Positions 36,748 to 45,328 of a DNA stretch of 57,232 nt are shown piece by piece. The stretch is from Bacteroidota bacterium. GTDB lineage: Bacteria; Bacteroidota; Bacteroidia; Cytophagales; Cyclobacteriaceae. The stretch covers positions 1 to 57,232 of the forward strand of contig JAFEAM010000042.1 in NCBI GenBank assembly GCA_018266395.1, read 5' to 3'. The stretch's first letter is position 1, and every line of letters starts with the position of its first letter. The position numbers and the translations under genes were made by a program. A model generated the notes under the pieces. That model made no database searches and was not told where the DNA came from. It saw only the letters and a program-made list of their open reading frames with translations.

Positions 36748-37982
36748 GCGTCTCAACCCGCCGCTGGCGCCTCGTACTTATGCTTTGCCTCACGGCCACG
36801 GCGGGGTACATGTGCCGGGTCAACGTCTCCACTGCAGGGGCGCTCCTGATGGATGAATTCGGCCTGAGCCAGGTGGATATGGGTCGGGTATTCAGCGCGT
36901 TTCTTCTTGGCTATGCCATATTTCAGCTGCCATCCGGAATGCTGGCGGACCGATGGGGAGCAAAAAAGGTTTTGACCCTTTCATCTGTGCTTTGGGTTGC
37001 GTTGACTGTCCTGCAACTCGTTCCGGGATGGGGGAGTTTTGGAAGTTCGGTAGCATTTTCACTTCCGGTATTTCTTCTGCTTAGGTTCATGGTTGGTGTA
37101 AGCGCTTCTCCGGCTTACCCTGCGGCCGCAAGAGGGGTTTCATCATGGGTTGATGAACCATTTCGTGGGACGGCCAGCGGAATAATTCTCAGTTCCGTAG
37201 GACTGGGTTCAGCACTCACACCATTGCTGGTAACTTACGCGATGGTTGAAGGCGGGTGGCGTATGGGGATGATCGTGTCAGCAGTACCTGCTGCTTTGAT
37301 GGCGATCGGTTGGGTGTGGGTTAAGGATCCCTCGCCAATTGTATTCCAGTCGAAGGAACTACACACCGCTCCAATTCAACAAATTCCTTGGTCAAGACTT
37401 ATCTTGCTTACTGTGAGTTACAGTCTGCAATCCTATGTTGGCTATGTATTCGTAAGTTGGTTTTATATCTACCTCGTTCAGGAGCGTCATTTCAGTCTGC
37501 TCGATGGCGCCTGGGCCAGCAGTCTGCCCTGGATCCTTTCCATTGTTTCAATACCTCTGGGAGGTTGGATCACCGATCGGCTGGTGCTTTCACGAATGGG
37601 GCCTGTGTGGGGACTACGGCTGGTTCCCCTGGTAGCTATGATTTTTTCAGGAGTCCTTATTTCCATTGGCGCACACACCGGCAATCCTATTATGGCGGCA
37701 GTTTCCCTTGCATTTGCCACAGCATTTATCCTCTGCGTAGAAGGCCCCTTCTGGACGACTGCCACAAGAGTTGCGGGTGCCAGAAGCGGCACCGCAGGAG
37801 GTTTCATGAACACAGGAGGAAACATTGGTGGCCTTCTGTCGCCACTTGTTACACCATGGGTGGCGTCCAGGATCGGGTGGGAGGGGTCACTCCATATTGC
37901 GGCGGGGCTTGCAGTTGTGGGCGGACTGCTATGGGTTGCAATTGGAGCCAGCTCCGTGCAGCATGAAAGCGGAACACAATAA
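36744..37982 (+). CDS. MFS transporter, probably of hexuronate/sugar-acid type
   Basis: A 412-residue major facilitator with about 12 hydrophobic segments. The start RWRLVLMLCLTATAGYMCRVNVSTAGALLMDEFGLS and the loop LADRWGAKKVLTLSS (the conserved GxLaDRxGrr-type loop between TM2 and TM3) are typical of the anion:cation symporter group that includes ExuT/GudP-like carriers. A second such loop is WITDRLVLSRMGPVWG. It is translationally coupled to the acetyltransferase by ATGA and faces the altronate dehydratase gene, 2 nt away. Because the next genes catabolise sugar acids, uptake of a uronate or aldonate is the best guess, but the substrate is inferred. Confidence 0.85.
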   Translation: MSVSTRRWRLVLMLCLTATAGYMCRVNVSTAGALLMDEFGLSQVDMGRVFSAFLLGYAIFQLPSGMLADRWGAKKVLTLSSVLWVALTVLQLVPGWGSFGSSVAFSLPVFLLLRFMVGVSASPAYPAAARGVSSWVDEPFRGTASGIILSSVGLGSALTPLLVTYAMVEGGWRMGMIVSAVPAALMAIGWVWVKDPSPIVFQSKELHTAPIQQIPWSRLILLTVSYSLQSYVGYVFVSWFYIYLVQERHFSLLDGAWASSLPWILSIVSIPLGGWITDRLVLSRMGPVWGLRLVPLVAMIFSGVLISIGAHTGNPIMAAVSLAFATAFILCVEGPFWTTATRVAGARSGTAGGFMNTGGNIGGLLSPLVTPWVASRIGWEGSLHIAAGLAVVGGLLWVAIGASSVQHESGTQ

Positions 37983-37984
37983 TC

Positions 37985-39622
37985 TCAAAGTGATACACCG
38001 CGCTTCCATGGAATGAAATCATCCTGGTCAAGCTGGACGGACTTTGGAATAATGTTGCCACTTGCTACTTCGATAACGAAGTCAAGGATTGCTTCCCCAG
38101 ATTGTTCAATAGTAAGAAGGCCGTCGATCACCCCACCTGTATCAAAGTCAATAATATCCGGCATACGCTGTGCAAGACGGGTATTGGTTGACAACTTTAT
38201 CACCTGCGATACCGGATTACCGGTTGGCGTTCCCAGTCCTGTTGTGAAGAGTATAATCTGGGCACCTGAACCGGTAGTTCCCGTCGTGCTCTCCACGTCA
38301 TTTCCTGGCGTGCACAAAAGGTTCAGTCCAGGCTTCTTGATGTACTCCCCGTATCGCAGCACATCAGCGACAGGAGCGGTTCCACCTTTCCGTGCAGCAC
38401 CTGCTGACTTCATCGCATCCGTAATCAATCCGTCCTTTATGTTGCCGGGAGATGGGTTCATGTCGAACCCTGAGCCCACGGCCTCGGCAGCGGCTGAATA
38501 TGTCTTCATCAATTCCATGAAGAGGTCGCCGGCAGCCGGGTCTTCACACCGGTTGATGAGCTCCTGTTCGACGCCGCATAGTTCAGGAAATTCTGACAGA
38601 ATGGTGCTGCCTCCCAGTGTAACCAACAGATCGGAGGTGTGGCCGATTGCAGGATTTGCAGAAATGCCTGAAAATCCATCAGAGCCTCCGCATTTCAAAC
38701 CCACTACCAACTTACTGAGTGGTGCCGGCTGGCGTTTTACCTTGTTCGCCTCTGTGATTCCTTCAAATGTTTTATGAATGGCCCGGGTAATTAATTCTTC
38801 TTCCGTGCCAGACTGTTGTTGATCAAAGATGAATACAGGTTTGGTTCCTCCTGGGTCTACGTTTTTGATCTTGCTTTCAAGCAGTTCAATTTGTGCATGC
38901 TGACAACCCAGGCTTAACACCGTGGCGCCGGCAACATTGGGATGATGAATGTAGTTGGCAAACAAGGTGCAAAGCGTATCGGCATCCTGACGGGTACCTC
39001 CGCAACCCCCTTCGTGAAGGAGGACCTTCACACCGTCAATTCCTGGAAACACTCTTGGTTTGCGCGACCTGTTTTCTCCTTTTTGGGTCGATTCATCCGG
39101 CTTGCCACCAAGATGCGTCTTCACAAGCCCTTGAAGAATGGACGTATAAGGGTCAGGTTTTTGGTAACCCAGAACTGCATCGAACGCACCTTTGAGTACG
39201 CTCACATTCCTGTTCTCGCAGAAAACCATAGGAATGATCAGCCAATAATTGGCGGTGCCCACCTGTCCGTCTTTTCGATGATAACCCATAAAAGTCCGCC
39301 CTTTCCACCTTGAAATGTCCGGGGGCGTCCAATGGTACGTTCCTACCTTAGAACCATATGGAGAGGATTGATGCTTTGTATTGAATGTAGTAATGGCAGA
39401 GCCGGCGGGGACTGGGACAATTGCTTTTCCCACCACCACGCCATACATGATGACATGGTCGCCCGGTTTAAGGTCGTTAACTGCAAACTTATGTTTGGGG
39501 GCAATGCGTTCCTTCAAAAGCAGGTCTCGGCCCGACCATGAAACACTTTGGCCGGCTGGCAATTCCTGGAGGGCGACCAGAACATTGTCTGATGAGTGAA
39601 TTTGTACAAAGGTATGGCTCAT
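37985..39622 (-). CDS. uxaA: Altronate dehydratase (UxaA family)
   Basis: A 545-residue fused UxaA-type dehydratase: an N-terminal SAF domain (about residues 1-90, with LKPGDHVIMYGVVVGKAI) and the large catalytic domain. Landmarks are LHEGGCGGTRQDADTLC, LGCQHAQIELLESK, VVGLKCGGSDGFSGISANPAIG and LCTPGNDVESTTGTTGSGAQIILFTTGLGTPTGNPVSQVIK; the conserved Cys/His residues bind the metal. It removes water from D-altronate to give 2-keto-3-deoxygluconate, the substrate of the kinase encoded divergently. The related galactarate dehydratase shares much of this architecture, so exact specificity is a little uncertain. Confidence 0.9.
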   Translation of the reverse strand: MSHTFVQIHSSDNVLVALQELPAGQSVSWSGRDLLLKERIAPKHKFAVNDLKPGDHVIMYGVVVGKAIVPVPAGSAITTFNTKHQSSPYGSKVGTYHWTPPDISRWKGRTFMGYHRKDGQVGTANYWLIIPMVFCENRNVSVLKGAFDAVLGYQKPDPYTSILQGLVKTHLGGKPDESTQKGENRSRKPRVFPGIDGVKVLLHEGGCGGTRQDADTLCTLFANYIHHPNVAGATVLSLGCQHAQIELLESKIKNVDPGGTKPVFIFDQQQSGTEEELITRAIHKTFEGITEANKVKRQPAPLSKLVVGLKCGGSDGFSGISANPAIGHTSDLLVTLGGSTILSEFPELCGVEQELINRCEDPAAGDLFMELMKTYSAAAEAVGSGFDMNPSPGNIKDGLITDAMKSAGAARKGGTAPVADVLRYGEYIKKPGLNLLCTPGNDVESTTGTTGSGAQIILFTTGLGTPTGNPVSQVIKLSTNTRLAQRMPDIIDFDTGGVIDGLLTIEQSGEAILDFVIEVASGNIIPKSVQLDQDDFIPWKRGVSL

Positions 39623-39669
39623 GAGATTGTTGACAGGGCTGTAAATACTGAGGAATTCAAGGTACTAAA

Positions 39670-39688
39670 AAAGTGCATTCAGCACTTT
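39670..39688. promoter_or_regulatory. Inverted repeat in divergent uxaA-kdgK promoter region
   Basis: A perfect 7-bp dyad, AAAGTGC and GCACTTT separated by five bases, lies midway between the two divergent starts (39622 and 39734). Its place suits a shared operator for a sugar-acid regulator; no such regulator gene is in the window. Because it lies upstream of both genes it is unlikely to be a terminator. Confidence 0.4.
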
Positions 39689-39733
39689 CGCTTCCCCTAA
39701 ATATGAAGTTCAAGTTGTATCTTGGACACAGCC

Positions 39734-40732
39734 ATGGGAAAGAAAGTTGTGACATTTGGAGAATTGATGATGCGCCTTTCAGGAATTGGTCATGCGAGGT
39801 TGGTGCAGGCTGCCAGCCTGGATGTTGTGTATGCCGGCGCAGAAGCCAACGTAGCTGTTGGTTTATCCAATATGGGAATTGACTCAGCACATGTCACCCG
39901 ATTTCCAGACAACGATTTGGGACGTGCTGCTGTAAATAGTTTGCGAATGCAAGGCGTTGATACCGGTCATATTCTTTTCGGGAAGGAAAGGATGGGAATC
40001 TATTTTGTCGAAAATGGAGCCATGCAACGAACTTCGCGGATCATCTACGATCGGTATGACTCCGCTTTTGCACATATAAAACCAGGGATGGTTGATTGGA
40101 AGCACGTATTGAAAGACGCTTCCTGGCTGCATTGGACTGGCATAACGCCTGCCGTTTCGCAAGGTGCAGCAGATACGTGCATGGAAGCAGTGACTCAGGC
40201 ATTTCAATCGGGTGTAAAAATTTCTGGCGACATCAATTACCGGAGGGTGCTGTGGAAGTATGGCAAGAACGCGATCGATGTGATGCCTTCATTGATTGCG
40301 AAAAGCCACTACATTGTAGGGGGGGTATCGGATATTGAAAATTGTACAGGCCTGAAGGCAGGATCATTTGAGGAGGCTGCCATCTTGCTGAAAAAAAACT
40401 TTTCTTCCGTTGTTGCCATAGCCAACGTGGATCGGGAGATTGTGAACGCATCGCACAACAGGATAGCGGGAGCACTGTGGACTGAATCAGGGTTAAGCCG
40501 TTCCAAGACCTATGACCTGACCCATATCGTAGACAGAATCGGAGCAGGTGACGCCTTCATGGCTGGATGGATATATTCCATTTTGAATAACAGAACTTCC
40601 CAGGAACAGGTCGACTTTGCAACAGCGGCTTGTGCACTGAAACATTCTGTCGAAGGTGATGCCAACATGGTATCTGCAATGGAGATCCAGGATCTGGTCA
40701 GCGGCGTAAATGTTGGTAAATTGCTCCGTTAG
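39734..40732 (+). CDS. kdgK: 2-keto-3-deoxygluconate kinase (PfkB family sugar kinase)
   Basis: About 332 residues from the ATG at 39734; a TTG at 39722 is also open. It is a ribokinase/PfkB fold protein: KVVTFGELMMRLSG at the start, YAGAEANVAVGLSNMG (sugar-binding signature 1), and near the end HIVDRIGAGDAFMAGWIY, the PfkB signature 2 with catalytic Asp in GAGD. It phosphorylates the product of altronate dehydratase to 2-keto-3-deoxy-6-phosphogluconate. The next gene, the matching aldolase, starts inside its last 23 nt, so they are translationally coupled. Specificity is inferred from those neighbours. Confidence 0.9.
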   Translation: MGKKVVTFGELMMRLSGIGHARLVQAASLDVVYAGAEANVAVGLSNMGIDSAHVTRFPDNDLGRAAVNSLRMQGVDTGHILFGKERMGIYFVENGAMQRTSRIIYDRYDSAFAHIKPGMVDWKHVLKDASWLHWTGITPAVSQGAADTCMEAVTQAFQSGVKISGDINYRRVLWKYGKNAIDVMPSLIAKSHYIVGGVSDIENCTGLKAGSFEEAAILLKKNFSSVVAIANVDREIVNASHNRIAGALWTESGLSRSKTYDLTHIVDRIGAGDAFMAGWIYSILNNRTSQEQVDFATAACALKHSVEGDANMVSAMEIQDLVSGVNVGKLLR

Positions 40733-41408
40733 TTTGAATCCGACACTTTATCATAGGGTCACAACAGCCATGCAGGAGACAGGTCTCGTACCGCTCTTTA
40801 CACATGATAAACCTGACACTGCACTGGCGGTTATCAACGCATGCGCTGCGGCGGGGGTGAGGGCTTTCGAGTTCACTAATCGCCGTTCCAACTCCTTTGA
40901 AATCTTCCGTGAATTGAATAAGCACGTCAGGGCTAACCATCCGGATTTGCTTCTGGGAATAGGAACAGTCCTTGATGCCGGTACGACTGAACGATACATT
41001 GAAGCCGGTGCGGACTTTATTATTTCACCGGTCATGAAGCCGGAAATGGCACCTGTGTGCAAGTCTGCCGGGGTTCCCTGGATACCGGGCTGCGCAACCT
41101 TGACCGAGATCGTAACGGCGAGGGATCATGGTGCAGGAATTATCAAGATTTTTCCCGGGTCTGTACTTGGCCCTGAGTTTGTGCGATCCATTCTCCCTGT
41201 CATTCCGGAACTTAAACTGATGATTACAGGTGGTGTGGAGCCGACAGAGGAGAGTATTACCAGGTGGTTTGATGCAGGAGCCTTTTGCCTTGGGCTGGGA
41301 TCTAACCTGTTTACTAAGGAAATAATCTCACGTAATGACTGGGAAACATTAAGAAAATCTGTTTTAGATGCCCTGTCTGTCATAAGGCGCTATCGAAGCA
41401 GGAAGTAA
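40710..41408 (+). CDS. KDPG aldolase (2-dehydro-3-deoxy-6-phosphogluconate aldolase)
   Basis: A 232-residue class I aldolase of the KDPG/KHG family, cleaving KDPG to pyruvate and glyceraldehyde 3-phosphate. Glu54 in RAFEFTNR and Lys146 in GIIKIFPGS match the catalytic base and Schiff-base lysine; PGCATLTEI and MITGGVEP are phosphate- and substrate-loop motifs. The ATG at 40710 overlaps kdgK by 23 nt; the next Met (40770, MQETGLVPLF) would cut off an early helix, so the upstream start is kept. Together with altronate dehydratase and KDG kinase it completes the lower half of uronate breakdown. Confidence 0.92.
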   Translation: MLVNCSVSLNPTLYHRVTTAMQETGLVPLFTHDKPDTALAVINACAAAGVRAFEFTNRRSNSFEIFRELNKHVRANHPDLLLGIGTVLDAGTTERYIEAGADFIISPVMKPEMAPVCKSAGVPWIPGCATLTEIVTARDHGAGIIKIFPGSVLGPEFVRSILPVIPELKLMITGGVEPTEESITRWFDAGAFCLGLGSNLFTKEIISRNDWETLRKSVLDALSVIRRYRSRK

Positions 41409-41454
41409 AAGTTTCCTTCCATCTTGAAGGCTGGATTCCTATTTTAGCCTTCTC

Positions 41455-44400
41455 ATGAATTCCTGGTTCAGAAAAATACTGTTGGGGCTGTTCTGTGTAA
41501 CCGTCATTCTGGTCATCGTTCCATGGATGTTGTTTTCTGTGTATCGTGACGATGTCCGGATAAGGATTGAGAAGGAACTGGACAAACAGATCAATGCGAA
41601 TATATTCTTTGAGGATATCCGTTTGTCGCTGACCCGTCATTTTCCGGACGTTACCATTACGTTGGATAAAGTGGAGATAGTCGGGGTGGCTTCATTTGCT
41701 GGCGACACGCTGGCTCACGTGGATGAATTTGATATTGCCATCAATCCTGGAAGCTTCCTGTGGGGCAAGGAAATCGACTTGAACAGTATCCATTTCATCA
41801 AACCTGCGGTGAACTTGAAGGCACGTCTTGATGGCCTGACCAATTTCAATATCCTGAAAGGTGATACGAGCCAGACGGATGTGAAATCCACAGAAAGTAT
41901 CAATCTGGCCATTGAGGAAATCGTTATTGAGGACGGTAGGCTTTCCTATCAGGACGAGCGCACCGGCACGCACCTCGACATGGATGATCTTTCCTACAGG
42001 GGACATGGTGATTTTGAGAAAGATATCTTTGATTTTGTCTCTCAGGCTCATGTGGGACATATGAAATTCGGCAACGGCGGCATCGTTTATCTGGCTGACA
42101 AAGAGGTAAACATCGATCTGACGATAGAACTAAACCTTCCTGAAAAGAGATATACTGTCAAGCAAAACAATATCCGGATCAACCACTTCTCGTTTGCACT
42201 GGATGGAGTCGTTTCCAAGACAGAGGACGGGATTGTGCTGGATCTCAAGTATGGCAGCGCTGAGACTGAGTTCAAGAATATCGTCTCCCTGATACCCGGG
42301 GTGTTCATGAGAGACTTTCAGCATATTTCCACGCGGGGGGAGTTGGCTTTTCAAGGCTTCATTCGGGGTAATTATTCACCCCAAAGCGGGAGGTGGCCTT
42401 CATTCTCAACAAAGCTAAGTGTGAAGGATGGTTGGTTCAAACTGGACACACTGCCTGATCCCATTGAAAACATCCGGTTGGAGTTTGAACTTAGAAACAG
42501 CACCGGCAATCCAGACAGTACCGTAATCGATATTTCGCAATTTGCTTTCGACATGCGCAATCATCCTGTAGCAGGTCGGATTAAATTCATTGGTAAAGGC
42601 AGTTGGATAGATGTGGATGTTAAGGCTGAGCTTGATCTGTCTGAACTGGAAAGAATGTATCCGGTCAAAGGGCTTGACCTTGGCGGTACAGCGGATTTTG
42701 AGTTTAAGGCCCGCGGCTCTTTGGAGGAGACAGACGGAGTGCTGAAGCAGCTGCCGGTATATTATCTGAACATGAAGGTAGGGGACGCCCGAGTCAAATA
42801 TGAACACCTGCCGGCTGCAGTCAAAAACATACACTTTCACCTTATTGCTGAGAATCCCAGCGGGGCGCCTGAATTATCTAGTTTTGATTTTCGGGCCATA
42901 CATGCCGATTTTGATAAGAATGTGCTTCATGGATTTGCCAGAGTGGAAGGATACGAGAGCTTTAAGATCAAGTCGGATCTGAAATTCGACCTCGATCTGG
43001 CAGATCTTGAATCCATGTTTCCTCTTGACAGTCTCCAGTTGCAGGGCAAACTGTCTCTTGATGTCAAATCGGATGGCATTTTTGACAAGGCAAGGGGACA
43101 GTTTCCCATTGTGGATGCGCAGATGGAGCTCACCAACGGCAGACTGCTTGACAAAAGGTACCCAGCGCCAGTTGACAATATTCACTTTTCGGGGGAATTG
43201 GTAAATGGCACAGGGTTGTTCAAGGATACAAGACTGTCTATCCGGCGACTGACCTACAATCTCGATGATGAACCATTTGAAGTCAGAGGTACCCTAAGCA
43301 ATCTTGAACAGTATGACTATGACCTTCAAATCAAAGGGTTGGTTAATCTGGAAAAGATAGCGAAACTCTATCCTCTTACGGGTATCCGGCTCGAAGGGAT
43401 TATCATTTCTGATGTCGAGACAAAGGGGAGGCTGTCGGATCTTGAAGCCGGAATGTATGAAAGAACAATTTCGAATGGTCAAATCGAAGTGAGGGATTTG
43501 CTGATCATCAGTCCTGCTCTACGGAACAGGGTCGCGGTTAAGTCTGCACTCTTTACCCTTTCGCCTTCCAAAATCATCATAGAAAACATGGATGGTCATT
43601 TTGGGAAGAGTTCCGTCTCCTTGACCGGGGACATGTACAATTACATGGCCTTTGCCACGCGAACCAAAGACCTGATCCGATGCGACCTTGACCTGAAGGC
43701 TGATACCCTGGATGTAAACGAATGGCTGGGCAATGATGCAAGTAATGTAAAGCAACAGGGTGATTCTTCAGTGCTGTCGCTTTGGGAGGTGCCCAAAAAC
43801 CTGGACATGACATTTGATTCTGAAATTGACCATGTCATATATGATGACATGAGGATTTCGAAGTTGGATGGCGAAATCAGGGTCAAGGATGGGGTGATGA
43901 CCCTGCATGAGACGGGTTTCAATACGCTCGATGCCAAATTCAATATCTCAGGTGACTATGACACCCGCGACATGGATCACGCGGCTTTTGATGTGGATTT
44001 GAGCATTAAAGATCTTGACATTAACAAAGCCTATCGTGAATTACACCTTGTGCGACAACTCGCTTCTGCAGCCGCCGACACGTATGGCCTTTTTTCACTT
44101 GATTATAAGTTGAAGGGCGAACTCAAGCATGATTTTACTGCAAAGACAGAAACACTTGTAGGTGGAGGAGAAGTGAGAATTCAGGATGCAAAGGTGAATG
44201 GTATGAAGATTTTCGAGGAACTCAGCAAGGCATCGAAGAAACAGGAAATCAATGACCCTCATTTACGTGACTTTACCGTCAAGACGGAGATCAGGGACAA
44301 TAAAATCATTGTGAAGCCATTCAGCATAAGGGTTTCGGGTATGGATGCTGATATTGAGGGTGTGAGTGAAATCAACGGTGCGCTCCGGTATTTGGTTAAA

Positions 44401-44514
44401 CTTGAAATCCTCCATGTTAAAATACCGTTTCATGTCACCGGTACTTATGATAATCCAAAAGTGATATTAGGCAAGGGACATGTACTCAATCCTTCTGATT
44501 CTTTAAGCCGCTGA
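41455..44514 (+). CDS. AsmA-like envelope protein
   Basis: A 1,019-residue protein with one N-terminal transmembrane anchor (FRKILLGLFCVTVILVIVPWMLFSV, about residues 5-29) and a very long periplasmic part made of repeating beta strands. DVRIRIEKELDKQINANIFFEDIRLSLTRHFPDVTITLDKVEI is the typical AsmA opening, and ISGDYDTRDMDHAAFDVDLSIKDLDI with the C-terminal region (GEVRIQDAKVNGMKIFEELSK, IPFHVTGTYDNPKVILG) fits the AsmA-like C-terminal domain. In related proteins this forms a lipid-conducting groove linking the inner and outer membrane. The next gene starts 2 nt after its stop. Confidence 0.87.
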   Translation: MNSWFRKILLGLFCVTVILVIVPWMLFSVYRDDVRIRIEKELDKQINANIFFEDIRLSLTRHFPDVTITLDKVEIVGVASFAGDTLAHVDEFDIAINPGSFLWGKEIDLNSIHFIKPAVNLKARLDGLTNFNILKGDTSQTDVKSTESINLAIEEIVIEDGRLSYQDERTGTHLDMDDLSYRGHGDFEKDIFDFVSQAHVGHMKFGNGGIVYLADKEVNIDLTIELNLPEKRYTVKQNNIRINHFSFALDGVVSKTEDGIVLDLKYGSAETEFKNIVSLIPGVFMRDFQHISTRGELAFQGFIRGNYSPQSGRWPSFSTKLSVKDGWFKLDTLPDPIENIRLEFELRNSTGNPDSTVIDISQFAFDMRNHPVAGRIKFIGKGSWIDVDVKAELDLSELERMYPVKGLDLGGTADFEFKARGSLEETDGVLKQLPVYYLNMKVGDARVKYEHLPAAVKNIHFHLIAENPSGAPELSSFDFRAIHADFDKNVLHGFARVEGYESFKIKSDLKFDLDLADLESMFPLDSLQLQGKLSLDVKSDGIFDKARGQFPIVDAQMELTNGRLLDKRYPAPVDNIHFSGELVNGTGLFKDTRLSIRRLTYNLDDEPFEVRGTLSNLEQYDYDLQIKGLVNLEKIAKLYPLTGIRLEGIIISDVETKGRLSDLEAGMYERTISNGQIEVRDLLIISPALRNRVAVKSALFTLSPSKIIIENMDGHFGKSSVSLTGDMYNYMAFATRTKDLIRCDLDLKADTLDVNEWLGNDASNVKQQGDSSVLSLWEVPKNLDMTFDSEIDHVIYDDMRISKLDGEIRVKDGVMTLHETGFNTLDAKFNISGDYDTRDMDHAAFDVDLSIKDLDINKAYRELHLVRQLASAAADTYGLFSLDYKLKGELKHDFTAKTETLVGGGEVRIQDAKVNGMKIFEELSKASKKQEINDPHLRDFTVKTEIRDNKIIVKPFSIRVSGMDADIEGVSEINGALRYLVKLEILHVKIPFHVTGTYDNPKVILGKGHVLNPSDSLSR

Positions 44515-44516
44515 CA

Positions 44517-45326
44517 ATGTCCACTTACATTCATGGAACCCATCCTGAGGAACAGGAAAGGCTGTCACTTCTGAATACACTGATCAATGACAGGTGTATC
44601 TCCCTGCTTGACATTACAACGGGTGAGCGCATTATCGACTTTGGCAGCGGTCTGGGGCAGTTTACGATGAGGATGGGCATACTCACAGGACCTGGTGGTT
44701 ATTGTCTTGGAATTGAGCAGGATAGCGCCCAATTAGCCAAGGCAAGGAAGAATCTGGCAGACTCCGGACTGACCCAGGTTGATTACCGTCAAGGCAATGT
44801 TGAAGACATCAGCCTGGGAGATGAGGAGGGAAGTTTTGATCTGGCGCATGCCCGTTTTATCCTGGAACACGTCAATCATCCTGAGAAGGTTGTACAGGCG
44901 ATGCGCCAGGCGGTTAAGCCTGGGGGCAAGGTTCTGTTACTTGATGACGATCATGACACCATGAGGCTCTTTCCAGAGCCTGCAGGATTCAAACGACTGT
45001 GGACGGCCTACATGCAATCATATGAGGCATTGGGCAATGATCCTGTTGTGGGTCGCAAGCTGGTGTCGCTGCTGCACCATGCAGGCCTGAGCCGGATTCA
45101 GAATGGCGTAGTCTTTTTTGGTGACTGTGCTGGAATGAAGACTTTTCAGGTTTATGCCAATAACCTTCTTGGTATCCTGGAGGGTTCCAGGGATCTCATG
45201 CTGAATAAAAACCTGATTGCGCAAAACGAGTACACAGCTGGCATCAAAGGCATTGAAGAATGGTCCACGCTGCCGGATGCCGCACTTTGGTACTCCATCA
45301 ATTGGGCATCAGGCGAACGTATCTGA
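44517..45326 (+). CDS. Class I SAM-dependent methyltransferase
   Basis: A 269-residue methyltransferase. SAM-binding motif I is IIDFGSGLGQFTMRMG, the acidic post-I position lies in CLGIEQDSAQLAKARKNL, and FDLAHARFILEHVNHPEKVVQAMRQAVKPGGKVLLLDDD covers motifs III and IV of the UbiE/Methyltransf_11 style. Substrate is not predictable. It lies 2 nt after the AsmA-like gene and is probably cotranscribed, and it converges with smc (3 nt apart at the stops). Confidence 0.88.
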   Translation: MSTYIHGTHPEEQERLSLLNTLINDRCISLLDITTGERIIDFGSGLGQFTMRMGILTGPGGYCLGIEQDSAQLAKARKNLADSGLTQVDYRQGNVEDISLGDEEGSFDLAHARFILEHVNHPEKVVQAMRQAVKPGGKVLLLDDDHDTMRLFPEPAGFKRLWTAYMQSYEALGNDPVVGRKLVSLLHHAGLSRIQNGVVFFGDCAGMKTFQVYANNLLGILEGSRDLMLNKNLIAQNEYTAGIKGIEEWSTLPDAALWYSINWASGERI

Positions 45327-45328
45327 AA

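Noticed and set aside
37388..37966. 192-residue plus-strand frame inside the MFS gene
   Set aside because: It is out of frame with a well-supported transporter and is rich in Cys, His and Arg, typical of a shadow frame.
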